Shown here in pieces: positions 52,685 through 62,298 of a DNA stretch of 64,000 nucleotides; the stretch's first letter is position 1, and every line of letters begins with the position of its first letter. A program made the translations under genes and the position numbers. The stretch lies in assembly GCF_946479755.1 (NCBI RefSeq), contig NZ_CAMLHC010000003.1, positions 310,001 to 374,000 of the forward strand, in the 5' to 3' direction. The stretch is from an uncultured Chitinophaga sp. (GTDB taxonomy: Bacteria > Bacteroidota > Bacteroidia > Chitinophagales > Chitinophagaceae). The notes under the pieces were generated by a model. It had not been told where the DNA came from and made no database searches. It saw only the letters and a list, made by a program, of their open reading frames with translations.

Positions 52685-53108
52685 TAGTTACTGGTTGATC
52701 TGACCGGCGCGTCATCCGGCTTTTTATAATCCGGATAAGTATGGTTTTAACTTTTTATACTCCTTCCGGGCTATTGCATCTTTAATTACAATAATTACAA
52801 CACCATTTGCTGCCCTGGATCCATAAATTGCAGACGCTTTCGGTTCTTTCTCAATGGTCATGGATTCTGCCGTTTCATCCTTCATCTTTCACTGCTAACT
52901 TTTCGTATAGCCCTTAACGGTACTTTTCTTTTAATTAGAAGCAACCATCTGTAATTATTACAGTATTAATTATCAATAAACTATAATTAACATTAAATTT
53001 TATGTTACGAAAATATACAAATGCAGGCTGAGCGCATTTGACTTTCGTCTTTCCTTGATGTATCTTTTATAATATATTCTCAAAACCAAAGTCTAAATCT
53101 AAAACACC
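52685..53108. other. Intergenic leader of the SusC/SusD operon
   Basis: 424 bp with no convincing gene. AT-rich, with a good Bacteroidota promoter at 53037-53068 near its right end. A small CCGG-containing inverted repeat near 52703-52732, followed by T-rich sequence, may end the upstream gene. Confidence 0.5.
53037..53068 (+). promoter_or_regulatory. Candidate promoter of the SusC/SusD operon
   Basis: TTTG (53037-53040) is followed after 20 bp by TATCTTTT (53061-53068), one mismatch from TAnnTTTG. The susC-like start codon is 41 bp downstream. Confidence 0.55.
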
Positions 53109-56100
53109 ATGAAATCAATCTGCACATTGATGCTGGTGGTGGGCGCTTTCCTGTTTATTCCCTTCTCTTATTTGCACGCCCAGCCCCGTATGATTAAAGG
53201 CCGTGTGGCCGCCACCGGTACCAACACTCCCTTACCTGGCGTAACCGTCCAGGTTAAAGGTGCCAGTCGCGGCACCACTACAGACGCCGATGGTAATTTT
53301 CGTATTGAAATACCTGTTGGTCCCAGCATTCTCGTATTCAGCTTCATAGGATACCTGACAGAGGAAATTCCTATGAGGGGCCAGGCCATCGTAAATGTAA
53401 CCCTGCAGCCGGATACCCGCAGCCTGGAGCAGGTGGTGGTCACCGCTATGGGTATCAAAAAGGAAAAACGGGCCATCGGCTACGCCATCCAGGACGTGTC
53501 CGGCGCTGACCTTATGCAGTCCAAACAGTCCAACGTGGTCAACGCCCTGCAGGGTAAAGTGGCCGGCGTACAGATATCCAGCGGCGGCGGTGCGCCCGGT
53601 CAGGGCTCCCGCATCCTTATCCGCGGTATCAACTCACTGGACCCCACCCGCGATAATCAGCCTCTTTTTGTAATCGATGGCATCACCATGGATAACAATA
53701 CTTACACTACAGGCAATGCGGACACCCGTGGCATGAGCAACCGCGCAGCGGACATCAACCCCGACGATATCGAGAGCATCTCCGTCCTCAAAGGCGGCGC
53801 AGCCACCGCATTGTACGGCCTGCGTGCCGCCAGCGGCGCAGTGATCATCACCACTAAGTCGGGCAGGGCAGGACGCACCCGCGTCAGCTTCACCACCAGC
53901 GCCGGATTCGATAAAGTGGGTAAAACCCCCGATGTACAAACACAGTACAGTCAGGGTAATAACGGTCAATATGATAACCAGAGCTTCTGGCCGGCATGGG
54001 GACCCTCTGTGGAAGAAGCCCGTAAACTGGACCCCGATCACCCGGCTTCGCTGTACAACAACTACAAACAAGCCTATAACACTGGTTCCCAATACCGCAA
54101 CACACTGGCGATCAGCGGCGGCACGGAAAAAGTCGTGTATGCGGCATCGTTATCCCAGTTCAACCAGAATGGTATCATTCCTTTCAGTAACTATCAGAAC
54201 TACTCCGCCCGTGTTAACGGCGATATCCGCTTCAGTGAAAAAGTAAAAATGGGCGTGGCCCTCAATTATATCAACTCCGGCGGTAACCGCGCCAACGCAG
54301 ACCGCTACGGTGAGCAGATCATCTACTGGTCGCCCCGCTGGAACATGCGCGACTACCTGAAACCGGACGGCACCCAGCAGACCTACGGCGCCACGGACAA
54401 CCCGGTTTATACCCTGTACAGCAACCGCTTCGGGGATAACGTCAACCGCCTGATCGGCAATATCAACTTCACCTATTCACCGTTTAAATGGCTGGACATC
54501 CTCTATCGCGCAGGCACCGACTTTTATACGGACAACCGCCGCCATACAGGCCCCGGCCCCAAAGGGATCGCAGGAGAGGTGGTCAATACCGACAACGGCT
54601 TTGGCTTTGTGAACGAATACACGCTGAATCAACGTTCCCTCAGCTCCACCCTCATCCTCAACTTCAAAAATAACATCACCTCCAAACTGACGTCCGACCT
54701 CAAGCTGGGCCATGACCTGTTTGACCGGCGGCTTAAACGCCTCTCCACCGAAGGTGATACCCTCGATATCCCGGACCTGCTGATCATGCAGAACGCCAAA
54801 AAAATCGTTTCCTCCCAATACATTGAAAACTACTATCTCATCGGCGTATTCGGCGACTGGACCCTGTCGTGGGACCGCTGGCTGTACCTCACGCTTTCCG
54901 GCCGTACAGACATCAGCTCCTCATTGCCTGTGGGCAAACGCGCATTCTTCTATCCCTCTGTGAGCCTGTCTTACCTCTTTACCGACCACCTGAAAATACC
55001 GGAGAGCGTGCTCTCTTATGGTAAAGTGCGGACCTCCTGGGCCCGGGTGGGTAAAGATGCGCTGCCTTATAACACCGGCTCCGGCTACATCCCGCTCATC
55101 AACGGTCCTATCGACAATAACGTGATCGGATGGACCCGCGCCGACCGCTACGGCGATGCACAGCTGAAACCGGAGTTCACCAATACCTTCGAAGTAGGCG
55201 CCGAACTGCGCTTCTTCCAGGATCGCATAGGCATCGACTTTGCCTGGTACACCTCCAAAAGCACCGACCTGCTGATCCCGGTGAAACTGTCCAGCGCCAC
55301 CGGTTATGAAGACTTTTATACCAACGCGGGTTCCATCCGCAACCGCGGCGTGGAAATAGCTTTTAATGCCACCCCTGTCAAAAAAACAAAGTTCCGGTGG
55401 GACATGCGCATTAACTTCTCCGCCAACCGCAACGAGGTGCTGAGCCTGGGCAAAGGACTCTCTGAAGTAGTGGTGGGCAACCAGTTCGGATATGCCGGTT
55501 CCACAGCCACCATGAAATACATCCCCGGTTACCCGGTGGGCGCCATCTTCGGCACCAGCTACCTGCGGTATACCGGCGGGCAGCCGGACAACAGTATCCT
55601 GATCGACTACAGCCGTCCGGTACAGATAGCGGCCAGCGGCAGCCAGGCCGGTTTCCCGATGATCAACTCCAACCAGAAATACCTGGGCAACTCACAGCCC
55701 AAATGGATCGGGGCTATTACGAACACCTTTACCTACGGACCGCTCAGCCTCTCCGTGTTGATAGACACCCGCCAGGGCGCCAAAAAATACAACCAGCTGG
55801 CCAATTTCATGTCGGCCTTCGGTGAATCGGCGATCACGGCAGACCGCTTCTCCAGTAAAGTGTTTGAAGGCGTATTGCCGGACGGTACGCCCAACAGCCA
55901 GGTGGTATACCTGCAGCAGGCCAAAGGACCAGACGGCCGCAACTATGGCGGCGGCTTCTATCGTAACGTATACCGTGGCGTGACAGAGAACTTCGTGGAA
56001 AACGCTTCCTGGATACGGCTGCGCAACGTCAGCCTCTCCTGGCAGCTACCATCCAAATTCCTGTCCCGCACCCACCTGATTTCAGCGGCCAACCTCACGC

Positions 56101-56252
56101 TTACCGGCAATAATATCTGGTTGCACACCAAATACACCGGCTTCGATCCGGAGTCCAGCTCCCTGAACGCCGGCAGCAACATAGACGCCTTTGCCGGCTT
56201 CACATACCCGACTACACGTAGTTACATGGCCTCCCTGAACGTCACCTTCTAA
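53109..56252 (+). CDS. SusC/RagA-family TonB-linked outer membrane transporter
   Basis: 1047 residues. A signal peptide ends near residue 25 (YLHAQP). A carboxypeptidase-regulatory-like domain follows: IKGRVAATGTNTPLPGVTVQ to FSFIGYLTEEIPM. Next comes a TonB-box/plug region (LEQVVVTAMGIKKEKRAIGY, GKVAGVQISSGGGAPGQGS, DPTRDNQPLFVIDGI, LKGGAATALYGLRAASGAVI), then a 22-strand-type barrel ending in an aromatic strand (SYMASLNVTF). Such proteins import oligosaccharides or peptides across the outer membrane with a SusD partner, here 12 bp downstream. No glycoside hydrolase, peptidase or sigma/anti-sigma pair is adjacent, so the substrate cannot be deduced. Confidence 0.95.
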   Translation: MKSICTLMLVVGAFLFIPFSYLHAQPRMIKGRVAATGTNTPLPGVTVQVKGASRGTTTDADGNFRIEIPVGPSILVFSFIGYLTEEIPMRGQAIVNVTLQPDTRSLEQVVVTAMGIKKEKRAIGYAIQDVSGADLMQSKQSNVVNALQGKVAGVQISSGGGAPGQGSRILIRGINSLDPTRDNQPLFVIDGITMDNNTYTTGNADTRGMSNRAADINPDDIESISVLKGGAATALYGLRAASGAVIITTKSGRAGRTRVSFTTSAGFDKVGKTPDVQTQYSQGNNGQYDNQSFWPAWGPSVEEARKLDPDHPASLYNNYKQAYNTGSQYRNTLAISGGTEKVVYAASLSQFNQNGIIPFSNYQNYSARVNGDIRFSEKVKMGVALNYINSGGNRANADRYGEQIIYWSPRWNMRDYLKPDGTQQTYGATDNPVYTLYSNRFGDNVNRLIGNINFTYSPFKWLDILYRAGTDFYTDNRRHTGPGPKGIAGEVVNTDNGFGFVNEYTLNQRSLSSTLILNFKNNITSKLTSDLKLGHDLFDRRLKRLSTEGDTLDIPDLLIMQNAKKIVSSQYIENYYLIGVFGDWTLSWDRWLYLTLSGRTDISSSLPVGKRAFFYPSVSLSYLFTDHLKIPESVLSYGKVRTSWARVGKDALPYNTGSGYIPLINGPIDNNVIGWTRADRYGDAQLKPEFTNTFEVGAELRFFQDRIGIDFAWYTSKSTDLLIPVKLSSATGYEDFYTNAGSIRNRGVEIAFNATPVKKTKFRWDMRINFSANRNEVLSLGKGLSEVVVGNQFGYAGSTATMKYIPGYPVGAIFGTSYLRYTGGQPDNSILIDYSRPVQIAASGSQAGFPMINSNQKYLGNSQPKWIGAITNTFTYGPLSLSVLIDTRQGAKKYNQLANFMSAFGESAITADRFSSKVFEGVLPDGTPNSQVVYLQQAKGPDGRNYGGGFYRNVYRGVTENFVENASWIRLRNVSLSWQLPSKFLSRTHLISAANLTLTGNNIWLHTKYTGFDPESSSLNAGSNIDAFAGFTYPTTRSYMASLNVTF

Positions 56253-56264
56253 ACTGCATCGATC

Positions 56265-57668
56265 ATGAAAAGGATACACACCATATTATATATAGCCTTG
56301 CTCGCCGTACTCATCGCCGGTTGTAAAAAACAACTGGATATCAACGATAACCCCAACCAGGCGGTAATACCGCCTATGAACGGCCTGCTGGCGTCCACCA
56401 CCTATTTTACTTCGTATAACGTATACCGTGTGAGTAACATCACTTCCTACTTTGTGCAGTACCTGGCCTCGCCCAATGCCAACGGCGCCAGTGATACCTA
56501 CGAAGTGACAGATTATACCACCACCTGGAAAGCGCTGTACGATAACATGACCGACCTGCATGACCTGATCGCGCAGGCCCGCATCGCCGGCGCCGACTAT
56601 CACGTAGGCGCAGCCGAAGTGATGATGGCCATCAACCTCGAAATGCTGAACGATATGTGGGGCGCCGTACCTTACACACAGGCGTTTAATACCAGCTTCC
56701 TTCAACCGGCCTACACCCCGGACGACAGCGTATACCTGCAATGCATCGCCCTGCTGGAGGATGGCATCACCCGGTTGAAAAGCACCGGTTCCAAATATGA
56801 GCTGGACGCTACCAAAGACCTGATCCACAGCGGTAAACCTGCCGCCTGGATCAAGACTGCCTATACGGTCAAAGCCCGGCTGCTCAACCATATCACCCGC
56901 AAAGGGAACTATGATGCGGCTGCCGTGCTAGCTGCTCTCGCCAACGGCTATACGGACAATGCGGATGATGCGCAGCTGGTACGGTTCCAGTCCCTCAGTC
57001 CGTGGAACCAGGCGGCAGTGAACAACGTCAACAACCTGCTCGACGGCTGGCTGAGCGCTCATTTTGTAGATGCCCTCAGCGGTAAAACTTTCGGGGTTTT
57101 TGATCCGCGGCTGCCGCTCATTACCGATACCACCCGCTTCGGGGATTACAGGGGTACCGTCAACGGTGCCGGCAGGGTAGGCTCGGGCACCAACAAGGAA
57201 GAGTGTTACCTGTCACAGAAAGGGTTTTATTCCAAACCCGGCGCTCCGTTGCTGCTGGCCACCAATGCGGAAGCCCGCTTTATACAGGCGGAAGCGGCTT
57301 TTCGCAGCGGCAACAAACCCCTGGCGTATCAGGCTTATATTCAGGGCATCACTGTAAACATGAACAAACTGGGCGTGGAGGCCGCAAAGCGGGATGCCTA
57401 TCTTACCAATCCTGCCGTGGCGGTAGGAGAGGCTGGCCTTACCCTGGCGCTTATCCTGAAAGAAAAATATGTGGCGCAGTTCCTGCACCCGGACACCTGG
57501 AACGATGCCCGCCGCTACGACTATCAATACAAGGATTTTAATATGCCCGTGAACGCACAACTGCCCACGTTCATTCGCCGCGTCGCCTATCCCGATTCGG
57601 AAAAAAGCCGCAACGGCGCTAACGTGCCGTCTGTAACGCTGACGGATAAAGTCTGGTGGGATAAATAA
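56265..57668 (+). CDS. SusD/RagB-family nutrient-binding lipoprotein (SusD-like 2 type)
   Basis: 467 residues. The lipoprotein signal is MKRIHTILYIALLAVLIAGC with the acylated Cys at 20. The mature start KKQLDINDNPNQAVIPP is the hallmark of the SusD-like 2 subfamily, and the helical TPR-like core (for example YHVGAAEVMMAINLEMLNDM and LILKEKYVAQFLHPDTWNDA) fits. SusD proteins cap the SusC barrel from outside and bind the ligand. With the SusC-like gene 12 bp upstream and a terminator right after, the pair forms a two-gene operon. Substrate unknown. Confidence 0.93.
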   Translation: MKRIHTILYIALLAVLIAGCKKQLDINDNPNQAVIPPMNGLLASTTYFTSYNVYRVSNITSYFVQYLASPNANGASDTYEVTDYTTTWKALYDNMTDLHDLIAQARIAGADYHVGAAEVMMAINLEMLNDMWGAVPYTQAFNTSFLQPAYTPDDSVYLQCIALLEDGITRLKSTGSKYELDATKDLIHSGKPAAWIKTAYTVKARLLNHITRKGNYDAAAVLAALANGYTDNADDAQLVRFQSLSPWNQAAVNNVNNLLDGWLSAHFVDALSGKTFGVFDPRLPLITDTTRFGDYRGTVNGAGRVGSGTNKEECYLSQKGFYSKPGAPLLLATNAEARFIQAEAAFRSGNKPLAYQAYIQGITVNMNKLGVEAAKRDAYLTNPAVAVGEAGLTLALILKEKYVAQFLHPDTWNDARRYDYQYKDFNMPVNAQLPTFIRRVAYPDSEKSRNGANVPSVTLTDKVWWDK

Positions 57669-57691
57669 CGATTATCTTTCACCCAATAAAC

Positions 57692-57727
57692 AAATGCCCG
57701 TTTGGTAGTTACGCCGAACGGGCATTT
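57692..57727 (+). terminator. Terminator of the SusC/SusD operon
   Basis: AAATGCCCGTTTGG (57692-57705) pairs with 57714-57727 with one G-T pair around an 8-base loop, followed by ATTTGC. It begins 23 bp after the SusD stop codon. Confidence 0.8.
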
Positions 57728-57769
57728 ATTTGCATTCCATCAGCATAACACGTTAAATAAAATAATCGT

Positions 57770-58300
57770 ATGTCTTATATCAATGTAGTCATGTCTCTCA
57801 GGGAGTTCCTGCCCTATGTGGCAGATATACTGCAGAAAAACGGAGGTGATTTTTTTGTAGAAAAACGGGATAACAGCGGGACCATTTTGGTAGAAAAAGT
57901 GGCCGTGGAAACGGGGCATATCAGCGGGGAAGACAACCGGGGCAAAAACCTGGACTTCTTTATTTTGTCAAACCCGGCTTACAACTTAACCCAACACAGT
58001 CCATATGATGATGAAACAGCGCCATTTGTCATTGTCGGGCAGGGAGGGCGTGAAACGGCAGACAGCATTGAACGGATAGCCTTAAGGGTACTTTCGAAGA
58101 CACCTGATAAGAATACCACCAGGATTTTTAATGCTATCAAAAACAAGCTGAAGAAAGACGAAACGATTGGGATAGGGGTCGAAGGAGGCTCTAAGCTCCA
58201 TGATAATTATTTCTATCAGAAGAAATATGTCGGAGTAAAAACAATGAAGACAGATTTTTATAACGATAAGGCCGCTGGTATTACAGTAAAGCAGGAATAA
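57770..58300 (+). CDS. Unrecognised protein of 176 residues
   Basis: No signal peptide or membrane segment. It opens MSYINVVMSLREFLPYVADI, then strands such as FFVEKRDNSGTILVEKVAVE and LDFFILSNPAYNLTQH, then a Lys-rich helical part (IFNAIKNKLKKDETIGIGVE) and ends in a Gly/Tyr-rich DNYFYQKKYVGVKTM. I do not recognise a family. The stop codon lies inside the 58285-58324 hairpin. It is flanked by the SusC/SusD operon and a convergent transporter gene, neither of which suggests its role. Confidence 0.65.
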   Translation: MSYINVVMSLREFLPYVADILQKNGGDFFVEKRDNSGTILVEKVAVETGHISGEDNRGKNLDFFILSNPAYNLTQHSPYDDETAPFVIVGQGGRETADSIERIALRVLSKTPDKNTTRIFNAIKNKLKKDETIGIGVEGGSKLHDNYFYQKKYVGVKTMKTDFYNDKAAGITVKQE

Positions 58301-58324
58301 CACATGGGTTATTCCTGCTTTACT
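58285..58324. terminator. Perfect 17-bp hairpin between convergent genes
   Basis: AGTAAAGCAGGAATAAC (58285-58301) is the exact reverse complement of 58308-58324, with a 6-base loop. It contains the stop codon of the 176-residue protein and ends 4 bp before the stop codon of the YeiH-like gene, so it serves as a shared terminator for both strands. Confidence 0.8.
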
Positions 58325-58327
58325 TGT

Positions 58328-59572
58328 TTATCTGAAAACGAGGTAAGCTACAATCAGTGTAAAGAACACATTAAACAGTTGCGCAATAATGAATGCCATG
58401 GCAGGTCTGCCGTTTTCTACCCTGAAGATATCGGTGAATTTGGTTTCAAGGCCTATGCAGGTGAAGGCGAGAGCGAACCAGTAGGTTTGCAGTTCTTTCA
58501 GGGAGCCTTTAGCCGCGGCGACTACCGGTGCCGGCAATACGAAAGAAAACAGGAGGGAAGCCACGATAAAACCCAGTACAAACTTGGGAAACCGGTCCCA
58601 GATAGTGCGGAGCGTCGGTTTCTCCACGTTGCCTTCTTTTTTGGTGTAAGACCAGTAAAGGGAGATGATGAAAGCGGCCAGCCCGAGCAGTACGTTCTGC
58701 GAGAACTTCACGATAGTGGCATATTTCAGGGCTTCATCCCCCAGTTTGGTGCCGGCAGCCACGACGGCGCCGGAGGTATCGATGGTGCCGCCCAGCCAGG
58801 CGCCCGCCACAGCAGGAGACATGCCGGCCCATACTGCAATACCGGGCATCACCAGCATCATCGGAATGGCGACGATCATCACCAGCGATATAACATGGGA
58901 GAGCTTTTTATTATCTCCCTCAATAGCGCCGGAGGTGGCGATAGCAGCAGATACACCACAGATAGACACCGCGCTGGAGATCATCATACGGAATTCATCG
59001 TCCAGCCCCAGCATCTTACATAGCCAGAAGGTGAAATACCAGACAGTAAATACCACTACTACGGATTGCAGTATGCCCAGCATCCCGGCCTGCAGGATAT
59101 CGCCGAATATGATATTGGTGCCCAGCAGCACTAACCCGATCTTGATGTACAGCTCCGTTTGCAGCGCAGGCTTCACCCATTGAGGCAGCCCGATGACATT
59201 GCTGATGAACAGCCCGAGGAGCAGGCTGAAAAGCACTACTTCAATACCGAGGTCTTTGATGGCTTTGTTGGCAGTGATAATCTGCGCCAACAAGGAAATG
59301 AGCACAATGGCCAGCAGCCCGGTCACCAAGGCGGCGGGTTTAAAATCGCCGGCCAGGAACCGCGCCAGCAACAGACTTCCCAATACCCAGAGGAACAGGG
59401 TGCCTATATGCATCATGTTGGAAGCATTGGTCAGCTGTGTCCATAATTCTGTCCCGGAAGACCAGCTGTATTTAGGCAATGCCGGCTTCAGCCCGGCCAC
59501 CACCAGCGTGACGGTCAGGAAAGCGATGATCACCGCAATCCAGTCTTCATGAAGTTTCTTAGGTTGTAACAT
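58328..59572 (-). CDS. YeiH-type putative sulfate exporter family membrane protein
   Basis: 414 residues with about eleven membrane segments, matching the UPF0324/YeiH family. LGLFISNVIGLPQW, IKIGLVLLGTNIIFGDILQA, SICGVSAAIATSGAI and AGAWLGGTIDTSGAVVAAG are the family motifs. Family members are annotated as putative sulfate or sulfonate exporters, with little direct evidence. It follows the SpmA-SpmB fusion by 30 bp on the same strand and is probably cotranscribed. Confidence 0.88.
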   Translation of the reverse strand: MLQPKKLHEDWIAVIIAFLTVTLVVAGLKPALPKYSWSSGTELWTQLTNASNMMHIGTLFLWVLGSLLLARFLAGDFKPAALVTGLLAIVLISLLAQIITANKAIKDLGIEVVLFSLLLGLFISNVIGLPQWVKPALQTELYIKIGLVLLGTNIIFGDILQAGMLGILQSVVVVFTVWYFTFWLCKMLGLDDEFRMMISSAVSICGVSAAIATSGAIEGDNKKLSHVISLVMIVAIPMMLVMPGIAVWAGMSPAVAGAWLGGTIDTSGAVVAAGTKLGDEALKYATIVKFSQNVLLGLAAFIISLYWSYTKKEGNVEKPTLRTIWDRFPKFVLGFIVASLLFSFVLPAPVVAAAKGSLKELQTYWFALAFTCIGLETKFTDIFRVENGRPAMAFIIAQLFNVFFTLIVAYLVFR

Positions 59573-59602
59573 AGGTTTATATCTTATACGCGCGTTTGAA
59601 CG

Positions 59603-60835
59603 CTAATGAAAAAAGAGGTATCCGAGAAGAATAGCGGACAGCAGCCCGAAGAAGTCGGCAATCAGTCCGGCTGCGAGTGCGTAACGGGTGTTTTTGATGT
59701 TCACAGAGCCGAAATACACGGCCAGTACATAAAAAGTGGTTTCCGTAGTGCCTTGTATCACGCTGGCCAGTTTACCCTGGAAGGAATCGGCGCCGTAGCG
59801 GGTCATCACCTCGATCATCAGTCCCCTGGCTCCGCCGCCGCTCAATGGTTTCATGAGCGCTACCGGTAAGGCCGGTACGAAATCGGTATTGAAGCCCATC
59901 CAGGAAAACAGGCTGGCGATGGCGTTAATGATATAATCCATACAGCCGGTGGTGCGGAATACGCTGATGGCCACCAGGATACCCACCAGGTAAGGGATGA
60001 TCCTCACCGACACCTGGAACCCTTCTTTGGCCCCTTCTATAAAATGATCATACACATTCAGTTTTTTGACGATACCTGCCCCCAGGAAGAGGATCACGAT
60101 CGAGAAGATCACGCCACCACCCAGGTTGCTCATGGTAGGGCCGATCTTTTCTGCCGGCATAGTACTTACCCAGTAGTACAAACCGGTCACCACCGCCGCA
60201 AAACCACCCAGGAACACCAGTACCGGTAGTTTGAACAGGTTGATCCGCTGGTAGGCGGATACCGTGAACATACCTATGATAAACGCAACAAAAGTAGAAA
60301 TCAGTGTGGGAACGAAAATATCCGCCGGGTTGGCAGCCCCGGCAGCCTTCCGGAGTGCGATTACCGAGGTGGGGATCAGCACCACGCCGGCGGTGTTCAG
60401 CACCAGGAACATGATCTGCGGATTGCTGGCTGTGTCCGGTTTAGGGTTCAGCTCCTGCAGCTCCTTCATGCCTTTGAGTCCCATGGGAGTGGCGGCATTA
60501 TCGAGCCCCAGCATACTGGCCGAGAAGTTCATCATCATAGAACCCATGGCAGGATGGCCTTTCGGCACTTCGGGAAACAGCTTGGAGAAAAAAGGATATA
60601 CCAGTTTGGAGAAGCGGTTGATCATCCCGGCAGCCTCGCCCACCTTCATGATACCCAGCCAGAGCGTCATTACGCCGGCCAGTCCCAGCGAGATCTCGGC
60701 CCCGGTTTTGGCGCTGGCGAGCATACCGTTCATAATATCGCCGAAAATGGCCGTATCCTGTAAAAACACCGACTTGAAAACTGCCACTACAAAAGCTATC
60801 AGGAAAAAGCCCAGCCAAACGTAGTTTAATGCCAT
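59603..60835 (-). CDS. SpmA-SpmB-type fusion membrane protein (nucleoside recognition/Gate domains)
   Basis: 410 residues with two halves that correspond to the separate SpmA and SpmB proteins of Bacillus. The first half has TGAEISLGLAGVMTLWLGIM, FPEVPKGHPAMGSMMMNFSA and GLDNAATPMGLKGMKEL. The second half has VSVRIIPYLVGILVAISVFR and ALPVALMKPLSGGGARGLMI. Both are Gate-domain membrane proteins; in Bacillus they affect spore core dehydration, but the Bacteroidota fusion occurs in non-sporulating bacteria and its role is unknown. It is divergent from ychF. Confidence 0.88.
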   Translation of the reverse strand: MALNYVWLGFFLIAFVVAVFKSVFLQDTAIFGDIMNGMLASAKTGAEISLGLAGVMTLWLGIMKVGEAAGMINRFSKLVYPFFSKLFPEVPKGHPAMGSMMMNFSASMLGLDNAATPMGLKGMKELQELNPKPDTASNPQIMFLVLNTAGVVLIPTSVIALRKAAGAANPADIFVPTLISTFVAFIIGMFTVSAYQRINLFKLPVLVFLGGFAAVVTGLYYWVSTMPAEKIGPTMSNLGGGVIFSIVILFLGAGIVKKLNVYDHFIEGAKEGFQVSVRIIPYLVGILVAISVFRTTGCMDYIINAIASLFSWMGFNTDFVPALPVALMKPLSGGGARGLMIEVMTRYGADSFQGKLASVIQGTTETTFYVLAVYFGSVNIKNTRYALAAGLIADFFGLLSAILLGYLFFH

Positions 60836-60879
60836 TAGATTATTGGTTTATTCAGGCAACAAATAAACTAAAATAAACT

Positions 60880-60888
60880 TATCTTTGC
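60880..60888 (+). promoter_or_regulatory. -7 box of the ychF promoter
   Basis: TATCTTTGC is an exact TAnnTTTGC match 14 bp before the ychF start codon, which implies a very short leader. The -33 element is not clear (a TTCAGG sequence lies at about the right distance). Confidence 0.6.
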
Positions 60889-60902
60889 GCAAATTTTAAA
60901 AA

Positions 60903-62006
60903 ATGGCTTTGCAAGTTGGAATTGTAGGATTGCCGAATGTAGGGAAATCGACATTATTTAACGCGGTGAGTAACAGCGCTAAGGCGCAGGCCAGCAACTA
61001 CCGCTTCTGTACCATAGAACCTAACGTAGGACAGGTGGACGTACCTGACACCCGTATGGATAAACTGGCTGAACTGGTACAGCCCCAGCGTACCGTGCCT
61101 ACTACTATCGAGTTTGTGGACATCGCCGGCCTGGTGAAAGGCGCCAGCAAAGGCGAAGGGCTGGGTAATAAATTCCTGGCCAATATCCGCGAGGTAGACG
61201 CCATCGTGCACGTGATCCGCTGCTTCGAAGACGACAACATCCTCCGCGATGAAGGCGCCATCAACCCGGTAAGCGACAAGGAAATCATCGACACCGAATT
61301 ACAGCTCAAAGACCTCGAAAGCGTGGAACGTAAAGTTGCCCGCACCGAGAAAATGGCTAAAACCGGCGGCGATCCTAAAGCCAAAGCGGAATATGAAGTG
61401 CTGAAAAGATGCCAGGAACACCTGGAGAAAGGCCGCAATATCCGCGAACTGGGACTGAGCAAGGAAGAACGCGTAGCAATTGCCGACCTGTTCCTGCTCA
61501 CGGAAAAACCGGTACTGTACGTAGCCAACGTAGACGAAGGTTCCCTGCATACGGGCAACAAATACTCCGAAGCCCTCAAAGAAGGGGTGAAGGCTGAAAA
61601 TGCCGAAGTGATCGTAATGAACAACACCATCGAAGCACAGATCTCCGAAATGGAAGATCCGGCCGATAAGGAAATGTTCCTCTCCGAGTACGGTCTCACC
61701 GAACCAGGCCTCAACCGCCTGATCCGCTCCGCTTACAACCTGCTGGACCTGATCACCTACTTCACCGCAGGTGTACAGGAAGTACGCGCCTGGACGATCC
61801 ACAAAGGATGGAAAGCGCCGCAGGCTGCCAGCGTGATCCACACTGATTTTGAAAAAGGTTTCATCAAGGCCGAAGTGATCGCCTATGATGACTATGTGAA
61901 ATACGGCTCTGAATCCGGCGCCCGTGACAACGGCCGTCTGCGGATCGAAGGCAAGGAATACATCGTGGCCGATGGCGACGTGATGCACTTCCGCTTTAAC
62001 GTGTAA
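60903..62006 (+). CDS. ychF: Redox-regulated Obg-family ATPase YchF
   Basis: 367 residues, full length. The P-loop GIVGLPNVGKSTLFNAV is at residues 6-22, G2 and G3 follow (TIEFVDIAGLVKGASKGEG), and the G4 motif is NVDE instead of NKxD, which gives YchF its preference for ATP over GTP. The C-terminal TGS domain includes LLDLITYFTAGVQEVRAWTI and IVADGDVMHFRFNV. It associates with ribosomes and affects translation and stress response. A TATCTTTGC box and a strong terminator frame it as a single-gene unit. Confidence 0.97.
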   Translation: MALQVGIVGLPNVGKSTLFNAVSNSAKAQASNYRFCTIEPNVGQVDVPDTRMDKLAELVQPQRTVPTTIEFVDIAGLVKGASKGEGLGNKFLANIREVDAIVHVIRCFEDDNILRDEGAINPVSDKEIIDTELQLKDLESVERKVARTEKMAKTGGDPKAKAEYEVLKRCQEHLEKGRNIRELGLSKEERVAIADLFLLTEKPVLYVANVDEGSLHTGNKYSEALKEGVKAENAEVIVMNNTIEAQISEMEDPADKEMFLSEYGLTEPGLNRLIRSAYNLLDLITYFTAGVQEVRAWTIHKGWKAPQAASVIHTDFEKGFIKAEVIAYDDYVKYGSESGARDNGRLRIEGKEYIVADGDVMHFRFNV

Positions 62007-62069
62007 TCATTTCCGTTACAATAACTACTTTCATGATACTCAAACGCATGGAGGTTACAACAAAACCAG

Positions 62070-62101
62070 GAGCGTCTCAGCATTGAGACGCTCTTTTTTT
62101 T
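62070..62101 (+). terminator. Rho-independent terminator of ychF
   Basis: GAGCGTCTCA (62070-62079) pairs perfectly with 62084-62093 around loop GCAT and is followed by eight T. It lies 63 bp after the ychF stop codon. Confidence 0.93.
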
Positions 62102-62298
62102 GCTGAAGGAAATCTGAAAAATAAAAAATTTCTTATCAAGTTATATTCTGTCTTAATACTGCGGTGCTGCCCGCTAATGCCCGTCTGTATTGGTGTTGAT
62201 CATGTATAAGCGATCGTGTAACTGCATCTCCCTAAAAAAAATATACTTGGCAAATTGGACTTATTTATTAGCTTAGCCTACTATTTTAATGTTAGCTC

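Noticed and set aside
57770..58300. Immunity protein of a toxin system
   Set aside because: Size would fit but no toxin, secretion marker or immunity-family motif is nearby.
59603..60835. Sporulation function from similarity to SpmA/SpmB
   Set aside because: The fusion is common in non-sporulating Bacteroidota and nothing else in the window suggests spore formation.
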